Source: an uncultured Collinsella sp.
GTDB lineage: Bacteria; Actinomycetota; Coriobacteriia; Coriobacteriales; Coriobacteriaceae
Assembly: GCA_902494555.1 (NCBI GenBank)
Contig: CABUTR010000017.1
Span: forward strand, 1 to 38,841
Reading direction: 5' to 3'
Length of the DNA: 38,841 bases
Shown here: positions 31,160 to 38,841 of the stretch, piece after piece
Numbering within the stretch: position 1 is the first letter of the stretch
Layout of the letters: each line of letters opens with the position of its first letter
Position numbers and translations under genes: made by a program
Notes under the pieces: model-generated
What the model was told of the DNA's origin: nothing
Seen by the model: only the letters and a program-made list of their open reading frames with translations
Database searches by the model: none

Positions 31160-31990
31160 ATGGGTTGCGAACACGCACAGGCCGCCGGCGGACAAACGTC
31201 GCCGTCGCAATTTGAGGAGAACACGCTGTCCGAGGTCAAGCGCGTCATCGCCGTGCTTTCCGGCAAGGGCGGTGTCGGCAAGTCATTTGTCACCGGTGCC
31301 ATCGCCACCGAGCTTGCCCGTCACGGCCACAAGGTCGGCATCCTCGATGCCGACATTACCGGTCCCTCTATCCCCAAGATGTTCGGTATGAGCGGACGCC
31401 ACGTCCATGCCCTTGGCAACCTTATGCTGCCCGAAATCTCCGAGCACGGCGTCAAGGTCATGAGCTCCAACCTGCTGCTCCAAAACGAGACCGACCCCGT
31501 CCTTTGGCGCGGTCCGGTCATCGCAGGCGCCATTAGGCAGTTCTGGAGCGAGACCTCGTGGGGCCCCATCGACTACCTGCTGGTCGACATGCCTCCGGGA
31601 ACAGGCGACGTCGCGCTCACCGTCTTCCAGTCGCTGCCCGTCGACGGCATCGTCATCGTCACGAGCCCGCAGGATCTGGTCTCGATGATCGTCGCCAAGG
31701 CGGTCAACATGGCCGAGAAGATGAACGTCCCCATTCTGGGCATTGTCGAGAACATGAGCTATATTGAGTGCCCCGACTGCGGCAAGAAGATCGAGGTCTT
31801 TGGCAAGAGCAAGCTCCCCGAGGTCGCAGAGCGCTATAACCTCGACATCTTGGGCAAGCTTCCCATTAATCCGGCACTCGCCGAGGCCTGCGATAAGGGC
31901 GAGGTCGAGACCGCGCTGCCCGATGGCATGTTGCCCAAGGCAGTCTCTGCCGTCGAGGCTATTACCCCGCACGAGACCGACGAGGCCTAA
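31160..31990 (+). CDS. Mrp/NBP35-family P-loop ATPase (ApbC-like, iron-sulfur carrier)
   Basis: A 276-residue cytosolic ATPase. The start MGCEHAQAAGG follows AAAGGAG. The deviant Walker A VLSGKGGVGKS lies near residues 30-40, then DADITGPSIPKMFG, DMPPGTGDVALT and SPQDLVSMIVAKAVNM, all hallmarks of the family. The CxxC pair in YIECPDCGKKIEVFG is where the bridging Fe-S cluster is held in related proteins. An N-terminal Cys-His pair (GCEH) is also present. Mrp proteins carry Fe-S clusters to target enzymes. The stop abuts the GTG of the next flavoprotein gene, so the two are cotranscribed. Confidence 0.92.
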   Translation: MGCEHAQAAGGQTSPSQFEENTLSEVKRVIAVLSGKGGVGKSFVTGAIATELARHGHKVGILDADITGPSIPKMFGMSGRHVHALGNLMLPEISEHGVKVMSSNLLLQNETDPVLWRGPVIAGAIRQFWSETSWGPIDYLLVDMPPGTGDVALTVFQSLPVDGIVIVTSPQDLVSMIVAKAVNMAEKMNVPILGIVENMSYIECPDCGKKIEVFGKSKLPEVAERYNLDILGKLPINPALAEACDKGEVETALPDGMLPKAVSAVEAITPHETDEA

Positions 31991-33262
31991 GTGAACACGA
32001 GCGCCTTCTATGACGTCCTGGTAATCGGCGGCGGGGCTTCAGGCCTCGCCGCCGCCATTACGGCCGCACGCGCTGGCAAAAGCGTCTGCATCGTTGAGCG
32101 CGATGTCGCCTGCGGCCTTAAGCTCCTTGCGACCGGCAACGGCCGCTGCAACCTCTCCAACGAATCGATTGATCCACAGCGGTATAACCACCCCGCATTC
32201 GTCGAATCCGTTATGGGCCCCCAGCCCGAACAAGAGCTTATGGGTTTCTTCTCCTCGCTGGGCATCATGACAACCTCCAAGGAAGGCCGGCTGTACCCGC
32301 GCTCCCTTCGCGCCGAATCGGTGCGCGACGCGCTTCTCAGCGTTTGCGACCGCCTAGGTATCACCTTAATCTGCGGAGCCAACGTTGCCTCGGCGCACAA
32401 AGCTTCCGAAGGCTGGGCACTCCAAATAGACCGTCCAGCGCGGGCACTCAAGGCAAAAAAGCACGATGACCGAAAATCGGAGCTCCGCTCGCTTCGGAAA
32501 GCGCTCACCGATGTCCCTCGCAAGAACGAGGCCCTGCAGGCACATGCCGTAATTATCGCTACGGGCGGCAACCCCACCGGTATCGCCGATACGTTTCGCC
32601 TCCCCCTCACTTCGCTGCGCCCCATCCTCTGCCCCGTATCGGCAACGGTCGTTGGCGATCGGGCGGCACTCAAGACGTTGGATGGCCTGCGCGTCCGTGC
32701 CCGCTTGACGCTCGCCCACAATCATAATGAGCTCTGGCACGAAGACGGTGAAGTGCTGTTTCGAACCTTCGGTATCTCGGGCGTCGCTGTCTTCAACCTC
32801 TCTCGTCGTATCCAGCACGGCGATACGATCCTGCTCGACGTTTTCCCCGACCTCTCCAAAGACGAGTTGCTCGATATGCTCAACCGGCGCGTTGAGCTGC
32901 TCGGCGGCTTTTCGCCCCGCGATCCCCGTTGGCTCGACGGCATGCTCGCCCCGCAACTCTCCCGCGTCGTCTGCACAGCGTTCGAGCAGTGCCATCCAGG
33001 CTCCAACGATGTCATCCACCTGGTCTCGATCCTCAAACACTTTAAGTTGCTCGTCGAGGGAACAGCCGAGGAGCGCTCAGCGCAGGTCACGCGTGGTGGC
33101 ATATCTGTCGAGAGCATCTCAACACCCAGCCTACGCGCGCGCAGCGTTGTCGACGCCCCGCTTTACGTCTGCGGTGAAGCGCTCGACATCGACGCCGATT
33201 GCGGAGGCTTTAACCTTGCGTGGGCCTGGATCTCGGGCATTCGCGCTGCAAGCAGCCTGTAG
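31991..33262 (+). CDS. BaiN/HI0933-family FAD-dependent oxidoreductase
   Basis: A 423-residue flavoprotein with a GTG start directly after the Mrp stop. The N-terminal dinucleotide-binding motif is VLVIGGGASGLAAAI (residues 9-23), followed by the family marker GLKLLATGNGRCNLSN. The C-terminal FAD motif is LYVCGEALDIDADCGGFNLA. The family (HI0933-like, sometimes called aminoacetone oxidase-like) includes BaiN, reported to act on bile-acid intermediates in a gut clostridium, but most members have no proven substrate. I assign the family only. Its cotranscription with an Mrp ATPase is an observation, not evidence of a shared function. Confidence 0.88.
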   Translation: MNTSAFYDVLVIGGGASGLAAAITAARAGKSVCIVERDVACGLKLLATGNGRCNLSNESIDPQRYNHPAFVESVMGPQPEQELMGFFSSLGIMTTSKEGRLYPRSLRAESVRDALLSVCDRLGITLICGANVASAHKASEGWALQIDRPARALKAKKHDDRKSELRSLRKALTDVPRKNEALQAHAVIIATGGNPTGIADTFRLPLTSLRPILCPVSATVVGDRAALKTLDGLRVRARLTLAHNHNELWHEDGEVLFRTFGISGVAVFNLSRRIQHGDTILLDVFPDLSKDELLDMLNRRVELLGGFSPRDPRWLDGMLAPQLSRVVCTAFEQCHPGSNDVIHLVSILKHFKLLVEGTAEERSAQVTRGGISVESISTPSLRARSVVDAPLYVCGEALDIDADCGGFNLAWAWISGIRAASSL

Positions 33263-33272
33263 CCGCGCAGTC

Positions 33273-33278
33273 TATAAT
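33273..33278 (+). promoter_or_regulatory. Perfect -10 box before the second flavoprotein gene
   Basis: TATAAT lies 65 bases before the next gene's start, in an 80-base gap. No good -35 or extended -10 accompanies it, so promoter status is uncertain. Confidence 0.3.
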
Positions 33279-33342
33279 CAAAAACGCATTCGGGCCGTCT
33301 GGGATACCGGATGGCCTCTTTCTTGCCTCTAAGGAGACCTCG

Positions 33343-34983
33343 ATGATTGAAATCACCCAAGTCAACGCGTCGCTCGATGAAGCCGGCGATGAAAATGCCT
33401 GTCTCATTGTTGGCAAGCGAGTCGCCAAGCGCATCCTACGTTGCAAGGACTCCGAGATCAAGTCCATCGAGCTCCACCGCAAGTCAATCGACGCTCGCAA
33501 AAAACGAGACGTCCATTTTATCCTGAGCTTTCGTGTTGAGCTGACTAGTCCCCACCTCGAGCGAGAAGCGGTCGACAGCGTTGCCGAGCGTGACCGCTCG
33601 CGCGTACGCGCGATAGAAGACGATGAGCCTTCATTCCCCTCCCCCGCCTCCGACGCACCTCAAGAACGCCCTGTCGTTGTCGGCGCCGGATGCGCCGGCC
33701 TTTTCGCTGCGCTTACGCTCGCCGAAGCAGGTCTTAAGCCCTTGCTCATCGAGCGCGGCGACCCGGCATTTCGCCGCTCGCGGGCGATCGACCTCTTTCT
33801 AAAGGAGCGCATCCTCGACCCCGAGAGCAATATCCAGTTTGGTCTGGGCGGCGCGGGGACCTTCTCGGACGGCAAGCTCAATACGGGAACCAAAAATCCC
33901 GCCCATCGCCTTATCCTCGAAACCTTCGTCGAGGCGGGTGCGCCCCGCGATATTCTGTGGGATGCCAAGCCGCACATTGGCTCCGACATCCTTCCCACGG
34001 TTGTCACCGCTATATCCCAGCGCATCGAGCAGCTCGGAGGTGTCGTCCGTTATCGAACGAAGCTCGTCGACATTCGCATCGACGTGTCTGGCGCCATCAC
34101 TGGTATTGATGTCCAATCGTCCCAAGACGCCGCTTACGAGCCAATCGAGACAAAGCACCTCATCCTCGCCTGCGGGCATTCTGCTCGCGATATTTTTAAG
34201 CTCCTTAAGGACCACAACGTGGCCCTCGCACAAAAGACCTTTGCCATGGGCGTTCGCATCGAGCATCCGCAGCGCGACATCGACCGAGCCCAATATGGAG
34301 CCTCGGCAGGACATCCTGCCCTCGGAGCAGCCCCCTACAAACTTGTTGCCCATCTTTCCAACGGCCGCAGCGTGTTCTCGTTTTGTATGTGCCCCGGCGG
34401 ACAGGTTGTTGCCGCCTCTTCAGAACCGTGCCATCTGTGCGTCAACGGGGCCAGTCTCAATGCCCGCGACGGACGCAACGCAAATGCCGCCCTGCTCGTT
34501 AACGTCACACCCGAGGACCTTCCCAACGATGACCCGCTCGCCGGCATCGAGCTCCAGCGCGCCTGCGAGGCGGCCGCCTACCGCCTGGGCGGTTCCAACT
34601 GGAGCGCACCGGCACAGCTCGTCGGAGATTTCCTCGCCGGGCGCGCCAGCAAGGCACCCGGAAAGGTAAAGCCCACCTATCCGCTCGGTGTGACCTGGAC
34701 GGCAATTGACGAAGTCCTGCCGCAGCACATCGTCGAGTCGCTCCGCCTGGGACTTCCCCTGCTCGGAAAAAAGCTACGCGGCTACGACCGCCCCGACGCC
34801 GTTCTTACCGGCGTGGAGACTCGTTCGAGCTCACCGGTCACCGTCACCCGAGACCGAACGTGCCATGCCGTGTCGACCCCGGGCCTCTACCCTTGTGGTG
34901 AGGGAGCTGGATATGCCGGCGGCATCATGAGCGCCGCCACCGACGGCATCCGTTGTGCCGAAGCCCTGATCGCAGACCTCTAA
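33343..34983 (+). CDS. FAD-dependent dehydrogenase (COG2509-type, uncharacterised)
   Basis: A 546-residue protein. The ATG after TAAGGAG gives MIEITQVNASLDEAGD. Residues 1-75 form a small domain (VGKRVAKRILRCKDSEIKSI, RDVHFILSFRVEL) typical of this family and without known function. The FAD motif VVVGAGCAGLFAALTLAEAG (111-130) is followed by FGLGGAGTFSDGKLNTGTK. The C-terminus closes the FAD site with LYPCGEGAGYAGGIMSAATD. The middle CMCPGGQVVAASSEPCHLCV is a conserved Cys-rich segment. No reaction has been assigned to the family, to my knowledge. It is the last plus-strand gene and ends at a bidirectional terminator. Confidence 0.85.
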   Translation: MIEITQVNASLDEAGDENACLIVGKRVAKRILRCKDSEIKSIELHRKSIDARKKRDVHFILSFRVELTSPHLEREAVDSVAERDRSRVRAIEDDEPSFPSPASDAPQERPVVVGAGCAGLFAALTLAEAGLKPLLIERGDPAFRRSRAIDLFLKERILDPESNIQFGLGGAGTFSDGKLNTGTKNPAHRLILETFVEAGAPRDILWDAKPHIGSDILPTVVTAISQRIEQLGGVVRYRTKLVDIRIDVSGAITGIDVQSSQDAAYEPIETKHLILACGHSARDIFKLLKDHNVALAQKTFAMGVRIEHPQRDIDRAQYGASAGHPALGAAPYKLVAHLSNGRSVFSFCMCPGGQVVAASSEPCHLCVNGASLNARDGRNANAALLVNVTPEDLPNDDPLAGIELQRACEAAAYRLGGSNWSAPAQLVGDFLAGRASKAPGKVKPTYPLGVTWTAIDEVLPQHIVESLRLGLPLLGKKLRGYDRPDAVLTGVETRSSSPVTVTRDRTCHAVSTPGLYPCGEGAGYAGGIMSAATDGIRCAEALIADL

Positions 34984-35009
34984 CGCACGAATTCCAGCGC
35001 GCAAAAGAC

Positions 35010-35045
35010 ACAGGCCCCAAGCTCCACAGGGAACTCGGGGCCTGT
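35010..35045. terminator. Bidirectional terminator between convergent genes
   Basis: A 12-bp stem with one mismatch (ACAGGCCCC arms, 12-base loop) lies between the flavoprotein stop and the convergent uvrB stop. The minus-strand tail GTCTTTTG is a fair U-tract for uvrB. The plus-strand tail TCGCTATTTCTT is weaker. Confidence 0.75.
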
Positions 35046-35048
35046 TCG

Positions 35049-37289
35049 CTATTTCTTAAACCGTGCACCCTGGCGTTTTCTGCCCGATGCGAACATGGAA
35101 CCCTTGCGGGCCTGCGAACGTAAGCGCTCAATCGTCTCGTCCTCAGACGCACCCTCGAGCATCGCCCGAATCTGAACGACGGCATCGCGCAGGCGCGCCG
35201 CCTCCTCAAAGTCCATGGCGGCAGAAGCGTTACGCATATCCTCTTCCATGGTTTCGACGATCCGCACAAGCTCGTCATGCGGCAGTTCTTCCAACTGCTC
35301 CGCAAGTGTCTGCTCGGGCGCCACCGTTTCCGGCACGCCACCCTCGCCCGACTCATCGGGCGTATAGAATGCGCCATGGCCAAGAGAGTCGCCCTTCGAG
35401 CGCCCCTTGGAACCCACGGTTTTTTCGGCCTCGGCAATAAAACTTGAGATGTCGTTGATGGCCTTGCGCACCGTCTTGGGCACAATGCCATGCTCTTCGT
35501 TATATGCCATCTGAATCTCGCGACGGCGCTGCGTCTCCTCGATGGCCTCTTTCATCGAATCGGTCACAACGTCCGCATACATGATGACTTCGCCATCGGC
35601 GTTACGGGCCGCGCGGCCAATCGTCTGAATCAGCGAACGGCGGTTGCGCAAGAAGCCTTCCTTATCGGCATCGAGAATTGCCACCAGTGAGACCTCGGGA
35701 AGGTCTAGGCCCTCGCGAAGCAGGTTGATGCCAACGAGAACATCGATCTTGCCCTCGCGCAGCGTTCGCAGGATCTCGACACGGTCCATCGTCGCTGTAT
35801 CGGAGTGCATGTAATTGACCTTAATGCCGGCATCAAGCAGATGGTCGGTCAGGTCCTCGGCCATGCGCTTGGTGAGCGTGGTCACCAGCACGCGCTCCTT
35901 GCGGGCAACGCGCTCGCGAATCTCGTCCTCAAGATCGTCAATCTGCCCACGAACCGGACGCACATCGATCTTGGGGTCGAGCAGACCGGTCGGACGAATA
36001 ATCTGCTCCACGTCGTTTTGGCTCACCCGCAGCTCGTAGTCGCCCGGCGTGGCCGAAACATAGATAAACTGGGGTATCCTTGCCTCAAACTCATCGAAAC
36101 GAAGCGGGCGATTATCGAGTGCCGAGGGCAGGCGAAAACCGTGTTCCACCAGCGTTACCTTACGCGAGCGGTCGCCTTCATGCATGCCGCGGATCTGCGG
36201 CACCGTCACATGGCTCTCGTCGATGATACAGAGCATGTCCTTAGGAAAGTAATCGATCAGGGTAAACGGCGGCTCACCCGGCTTGCGACCGTCCAGATGA
36301 CGCGAGTAGTTCTCGATGCCGTTGCAAAAGCCCATCGTCTCGAGCATCTCAAGATCATAATCGGTGCGCTGCTGCAGACGCTGCGCCTCGAGCAACTTGT
36401 CGGTCGCCTTGAGCTCCGCCACGCGCTTCTCGCACTCTTCGCTGATCGATTTCAGAGCCGCCTTGACCTTCGGCTTCTCGGTCACGTAGTGCGATGCCGG
36501 CCATACGGGGATGGCCTCGTACTCACGAAGCATCTCTCCGGTGACCTCATCGATCTCGGCAATCAGCTCGACCTCGTCGCCAAAGAACTCAAACCGCAAC
36601 GGATGCTCGGCATAAGGCGGATACACGTCGACAACATCGCCGCGCACGCGGAACGTGCCGCGTGCCAGGTCATAGTCATTGCGATCATATTGAATGTCGA
36701 TAAGTGCATGGATAAAGTCATCGCGCTCGAGCGGCACCTTCTTGTCGACGTTTGGAGCCAGACCCGCATAGTCCTCAGGAGAGCCAATGCCATAGATACA
36801 CGAGACCGATGCGACAACGATCACATCGCGTCGAGAGAGCAGTGACGCGGTCGCCTGATGGCGCAGCATCTCGACCTCTTCGTTAATCGAGGAGTCTTTC
36901 TCGATATATGTATCGCTTTGCGGCACATACGCCTCGGGCTGATAGTAGTCGTAGTACGAGACAAAGTAGACCACAGCGTTGTTGGGAAAGAACTCTTTGA
37001 GCTCGCTCGCAAGCTGAGCGGCGAGCGTTTTATTGGGAGCCATGACCAGCGTCGGCTTCCCCAGGGCCTCAATAGTCTTAGCCATCGTGAAGGTCTTGCC
37101 CGAACCAGTCACGCCCAGCAAAACCTGATAGCGATCTCCGTCCCTCACACCCTGCACAAGCGACTCAATGGCCTTAGGCTGAGAACCTGCAGGCTCATAA
37201 GGAGATACAACCTTAAATGGCACCTCAGAGCCCTCAACGCCAAAACGTTTGAGCTCTCCTCCAACACGCTCAACTTCAAATTCCGCCAT
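35049..37289 (-). CDS. uvrB: UvrABC excision nuclease subunit B
   Basis: A 746-residue helicase-like repair protein that verifies damage and recruits UvrC. The ATG follows AGGAG. About 24 extra residues precede the conserved FKVVSPYEPAGSQPKAIESL. It has Walker A GVTGSGKT (59-66), the damage-probing beta-hairpin (YYDYYQPEAYVPQSDTYIEK), DEAD-box-like CIIDESH, helicase motifs VGINLLREGLDLPEV and QTIGRAARNADGEV, and a C-terminal UVR motif (MEEDMRNASAAMDFEEAARL). An unusually long, low-complexity linker (GSKGRSKGDSLGHG to PEQTLAEQL) separates the helicase core from the UVR motif, making the protein longer than the usual 660-700. It follows the transglycosylase gene after 51 bases. Confidence 0.96.
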   Translation of the reverse strand: MAEFEVERVGGELKRFGVEGSEVPFKVVSPYEPAGSQPKAIESLVQGVRDGDRYQVLLGVTGSGKTFTMAKTIEALGKPTLVMAPNKTLAAQLASELKEFFPNNAVVYFVSYYDYYQPEAYVPQSDTYIEKDSSINEEVEMLRHQATASLLSRRDVIVVASVSCIYGIGSPEDYAGLAPNVDKKVPLERDDFIHALIDIQYDRNDYDLARGTFRVRGDVVDVYPPYAEHPLRFEFFGDEVELIAEIDEVTGEMLREYEAIPVWPASHYVTEKPKVKAALKSISEECEKRVAELKATDKLLEAQRLQQRTDYDLEMLETMGFCNGIENYSRHLDGRKPGEPPFTLIDYFPKDMLCIIDESHVTVPQIRGMHEGDRSRKVTLVEHGFRLPSALDNRPLRFDEFEARIPQFIYVSATPGDYELRVSQNDVEQIIRPTGLLDPKIDVRPVRGQIDDLEDEIRERVARKERVLVTTLTKRMAEDLTDHLLDAGIKVNYMHSDTATMDRVEILRTLREGKIDVLVGINLLREGLDLPEVSLVAILDADKEGFLRNRRSLIQTIGRAARNADGEVIMYADVVTDSMKEAIEETQRRREIQMAYNEEHGIVPKTVRKAINDISSFIAEAEKTVGSKGRSKGDSLGHGAFYTPDESGEGGVPETVAPEQTLAEQLEELPHDELVRIVETMEEDMRNASAAMDFEEAARLRDAVVQIRAMLEGASEDETIERLRSQARKGSMFASGRKRQGARFKK

Positions 37290-37340
37290 GGATACTCCTA
37301 ACTCATATATCTGCAGTATACGCAGGCGGCAGGCATAGTC

Positions 37341-37922
37341 CTATACGAACCGATCGGGATAGAGGGTCTTATAGCGAACCCAGGCATTATTGACACGAAT
37401 CAGATAAGCCTGAGTTTCAGGGAAGGTAATCGCATTATGGAGTGACGTGTTCTGCTGCGCCCATCCGTCGACATTGCCCATACCGGCGTTATAGGCAGCA
37501 ATGGCACTGTCAGTCGACCCGTTAAAATACGTTAGAAGATACGAAAGATACGCACAGCCAAACTCGATATTCGTAGCCGGATCGTTAAGGTTGTCGGCCG
37601 AATACTCGTCACCGTCGACAAGGCCCTTGGCGATCATATCCTGAGCAGTCACGGGCATCAGCTGCATCAATCCCTGAGCACCCTGATTCGATTCGGCCTT
37701 GGGATCCCAATTCGATTCAGACTTAATGACAGCGCACACCAGATACGGATCCAGATTATGCGAAATACTGGATTGCTTTACATATGCCTCGTAGTCAATC
37801 GGATACAGCGGCTTAAAGAAAACAGCAGGAGCATACGAGTAGACGAGCGAAATAAGGCCAAAGACGAACACAACGGCAAGTGGCGCCACGCGATACCACG
37901 TAAAGAAACGTATCCTAGGCAT
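37341..37922 (-). CDS. Membrane-anchored lytic transglycosylase (SLT family)
   Basis: A 193-residue protein with one N-terminal membrane segment (about residues 11-31, no lipobox or clear cleavage site) and an extracellular soluble-lytic-transglycosylase domain. The catalytic Glu69 lies in AVIKSESNWDPKAESNQGAQ, followed by GLMQLMP, a mid-domain NIEFGCAYLSYLL and AAYNAGMGNVDGW, all diagnostic. It cleaves peptidoglycan strands to anhydro-muropeptides. The ATG overlaps the coaE stop by eight bases (ATGCCTAG), so it is coupled to coaE. The length is short but complete for this class. Confidence 0.92.
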   Translation of the reverse strand: MPRIRFFTWYRVAPLAVVFVFGLISLVYSYAPAVFFKPLYPIDYEAYVKQSSISHNLDPYLVCAVIKSESNWDPKAESNQGAQGLMQLMPVTAQDMIAKGLVDGDEYSADNLNDPATNIEFGCAYLSYLLTYFNGSTDSAIAAYNAGMGNVDGWAQQNTSLHNAITFPETQAYLIRVNNAWVRYKTLYPDRFV

Positions 37923-38556
37923 CGGCCTCCTCCTTATCCACTACATCCCCGAAGCCATGGCGCACAAGCCATGCGTCCAGTTGTTCAAAGAGCGAGTTGT
38001 CGCCCGCCGCATTATCGATTACCGTCGTAGCGAGATTGCAAAGCGAAGCCTCATCAGGTTGGCATGCAGAACGCGCATCAAAATCAGAGGGCTCCATACC
38101 ACGATGAATAGCACGCCCGCGACGAACTGCTAAAGGAGCGCTGATAACCAGAATTTCATCAGCCAGGCCAAAAGCATCCTCAAAACCAGTCGGGGCAGAA
38201 ACCTCGACAACCGCAAAGGGATAACGGGGGGACGAAACCGTGCAGCAAACCGGATCAAGAATCCTCAGTGACAGCTGCTCAATGAGAACGGGGTGCACAA
38301 TGCTATTGAGCCTCGCGACCGCATCAGGAGAAACAAAAGCTCGAGAAGCGAGGATGTTACGGCGAATGCCGCCCTCCTCGTCCAAAATATCCCAGCCAAA
38401 TTCTTCCGCGAGGGCATTGACGATATCGGAGCCTGGCACATACAGCGATTTGGCAAGCTCGTCCAGATCGATAAGCATGGCGCCATGAGATTCGAGATAG
38501 CGGCAGGCAGTCGACTTACCCGAAGCAATATTGCCCAAGACAAAAACGGTAAACAT
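37915..38556 (-). CDS. coaE: Dephospho-CoA kinase (divergent)
   Basis: A 213-residue P-loop kinase that performs the last step of CoA synthesis. The start MFTVFVLGNIASGKST follows GGGAGGA; the 73-codon frame upstream runs back through the rRNA terminator and is spurious. It has Walker A GNIASGKST (8-16), the family IDLDELAKSLYVPGSDIV, the HPVLIEQL segment, VVEVSAPTGFEDAFGLAD in place of the more usual VPLLFE strand, and IDNAAGDNSLFEQLDAWL near the end. Sequence is looser than typical CoaE, but gene position beside uvrB agrees with the actinobacterial coaE-uvrB order. A different small-molecule kinase is possible but less likely. Confidence 0.83.
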   Translation of the reverse strand: MFTVFVLGNIASGKSTACRYLESHGAMLIDLDELAKSLYVPGSDIVNALAEEFGWDILDEEGGIRRNILASRAFVSPDAVARLNSIVHPVLIEQLSLRILDPVCCTVSSPRYPFAVVEVSAPTGFEDAFGLADEILVISAPLAVRRGRAIHRGMEPSDFDARSACQPDEASLCNLATTVIDNAAGDNSLFEQLDAWLVRHGFGDVVDKEEADA

Positions 38557-38584
38557 CAAGTCCTCCCTAACGCCAATGGGAATT

Positions 38585-38615
38585 ATTATCGCGCAAATAC
38601 AAAAGAAGGACTCAA
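38585..38615 (-). promoter_or_regulatory. Candidate coaE promoter
   Basis: TTGAGT (38610-38615) and GATAAT (38585-38590) on the minus strand are 19 bases apart, a little wide, in an A+T-rich gap between the rRNA terminator and coaE. This would give a leader of about 20 bases. Confidence 0.35.
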
Positions 38616-38683
38616 AATACAGCCAAACAGTAAGACAAACTAAAAGAAGGCGAGTTCTTGTATTACAGCTCTCTATATAACGC

Positions 38684-38715
38684 AAAAAAGGGGGAGGCCG
38701 CGAGGCCTCCCCCTT
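38684..38715 (-). terminator. Terminator of the rRNA operon
   Basis: A perfect 12-bp stem (AAGGGGGAGGCC, 4-base loop) is followed by six U on the minus strand. It lies about 35 bases after the 5S rRNA 3' end and is a strong rho-independent terminator. Confidence 0.93.
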
Positions 38716-38750
38716 CTTCAAGTCAAGCGTACGGCTCGGTGCCGTCCACC

Positions 38751-38841
38751 GGTCAGCGGCGCCCTGGCCTCCCACGGGCTGACCCCGCAGTACTCTCGGC
38801 GCGATGGGGCTTAGCTTCCGGGTTCGGAACGGGACCGGGCG
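38751..38841 (-). rRNA. rrf: 5S ribosomal RNA, 3' part
   Basis: On the minus strand the edge sequence contains CCGTTCCGAACCCGGAAGCT, then GCGCCGAGAGTACTGCGGGG and GTGGGAGGCCAGG, the universal 5S loop B/helix III and loop E regions. About 91 of roughly 117 bases are present; the 5' end lies beyond the window. The 3' end is set at the CTGACC of helix I and is uncertain by a few bases. It implies an rrn operon to the right, read toward coaE. Confidence 0.9.

Noticed and set aside
38557..38775. N-terminal extension of coaE by 73 codons
   Set aside because: It reads through the rRNA terminator and intergenic DNA. The good ribosome site and the P-loop N-terminus place the start at 38556.

Overview
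The window is a gene-dense, GC-rich bacterial chromosome segment. Gene order and protein style suggest an actinobacterium of the class Coriobacteriia, most likely Collinsella; this is an inference from synteny and sequence character, not a database match. Almost everything is on the minus strand. One four-gene block (28.9-35.0 kb) is on the plus strand. I see no tRNA, CRISPR array, insertion sequence, prophage or integrase. A partial 5S rRNA gene lies at the right edge.

The minus-strand backbone is a familiar Gram-positive/actinobacterial series, read in the direction of transcription (right to left): 5S rRNA, coaE, a lytic transglycosylase, uvrB, [plus-strand block], uvrA, ybaK, murJ, uvrC, [sialic-acid-type operon], rapZ, whiA, gapA, pgk, tpiA, gpmI, secG, then a peptide-type ABC transporter (binding protein, two permeases) that runs off the left edge. 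It combines DNA excision repair (uvrABC), envelope biogenesis (murJ, transglycosylase), CoA synthesis, lower glycolysis and protein secretion.

Two blocks interrupt the backbone. The plus-strand block holds an LTA-synthase-like sulfatase-fold membrane enzyme, an Mrp-type ATPase and two unrelated FAD-binding oxidoreductases. The second block (about 10.7-21.5 kb) is the most distinctive part of the window. It is a nine-gene operon with a Dpp-type ABC importer (binding lipoprotein, permease, fused permease-ATPase, ATPase), two tandem acetyl-xylan-esterase-family hydrolases, an N-acetylneuraminate-lyase-family aldolase, a ROK sugar kinase and the ManNAc-6-P epimerase NanE. Together they would import sialic acid, possibly remove O-acetyl groups, cleave it to ManNAc, phosphorylate it and epimerise it to GlcNAc-6-P. 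No sialidase, nagA, nagB or dedicated regulator is in view.

Observations that go beyond routine annotation: the second esterase has Gly where its upstream paralogue has the nucleophile Ser, though Asp and His are kept; the aldolase differs from E. coli NanA at residues known to contact sialic acid; every sizeable gap inside the operon carries a stem-loop, including a 109-base nested inverted repeat after nanA; the leader of the binding-protein gene contains a multi-branched set of inverted repeats with an operator-like palindrome; yvcK is missing between rapZ and whiA; and a LexA-like box lies upstream of uvrA.
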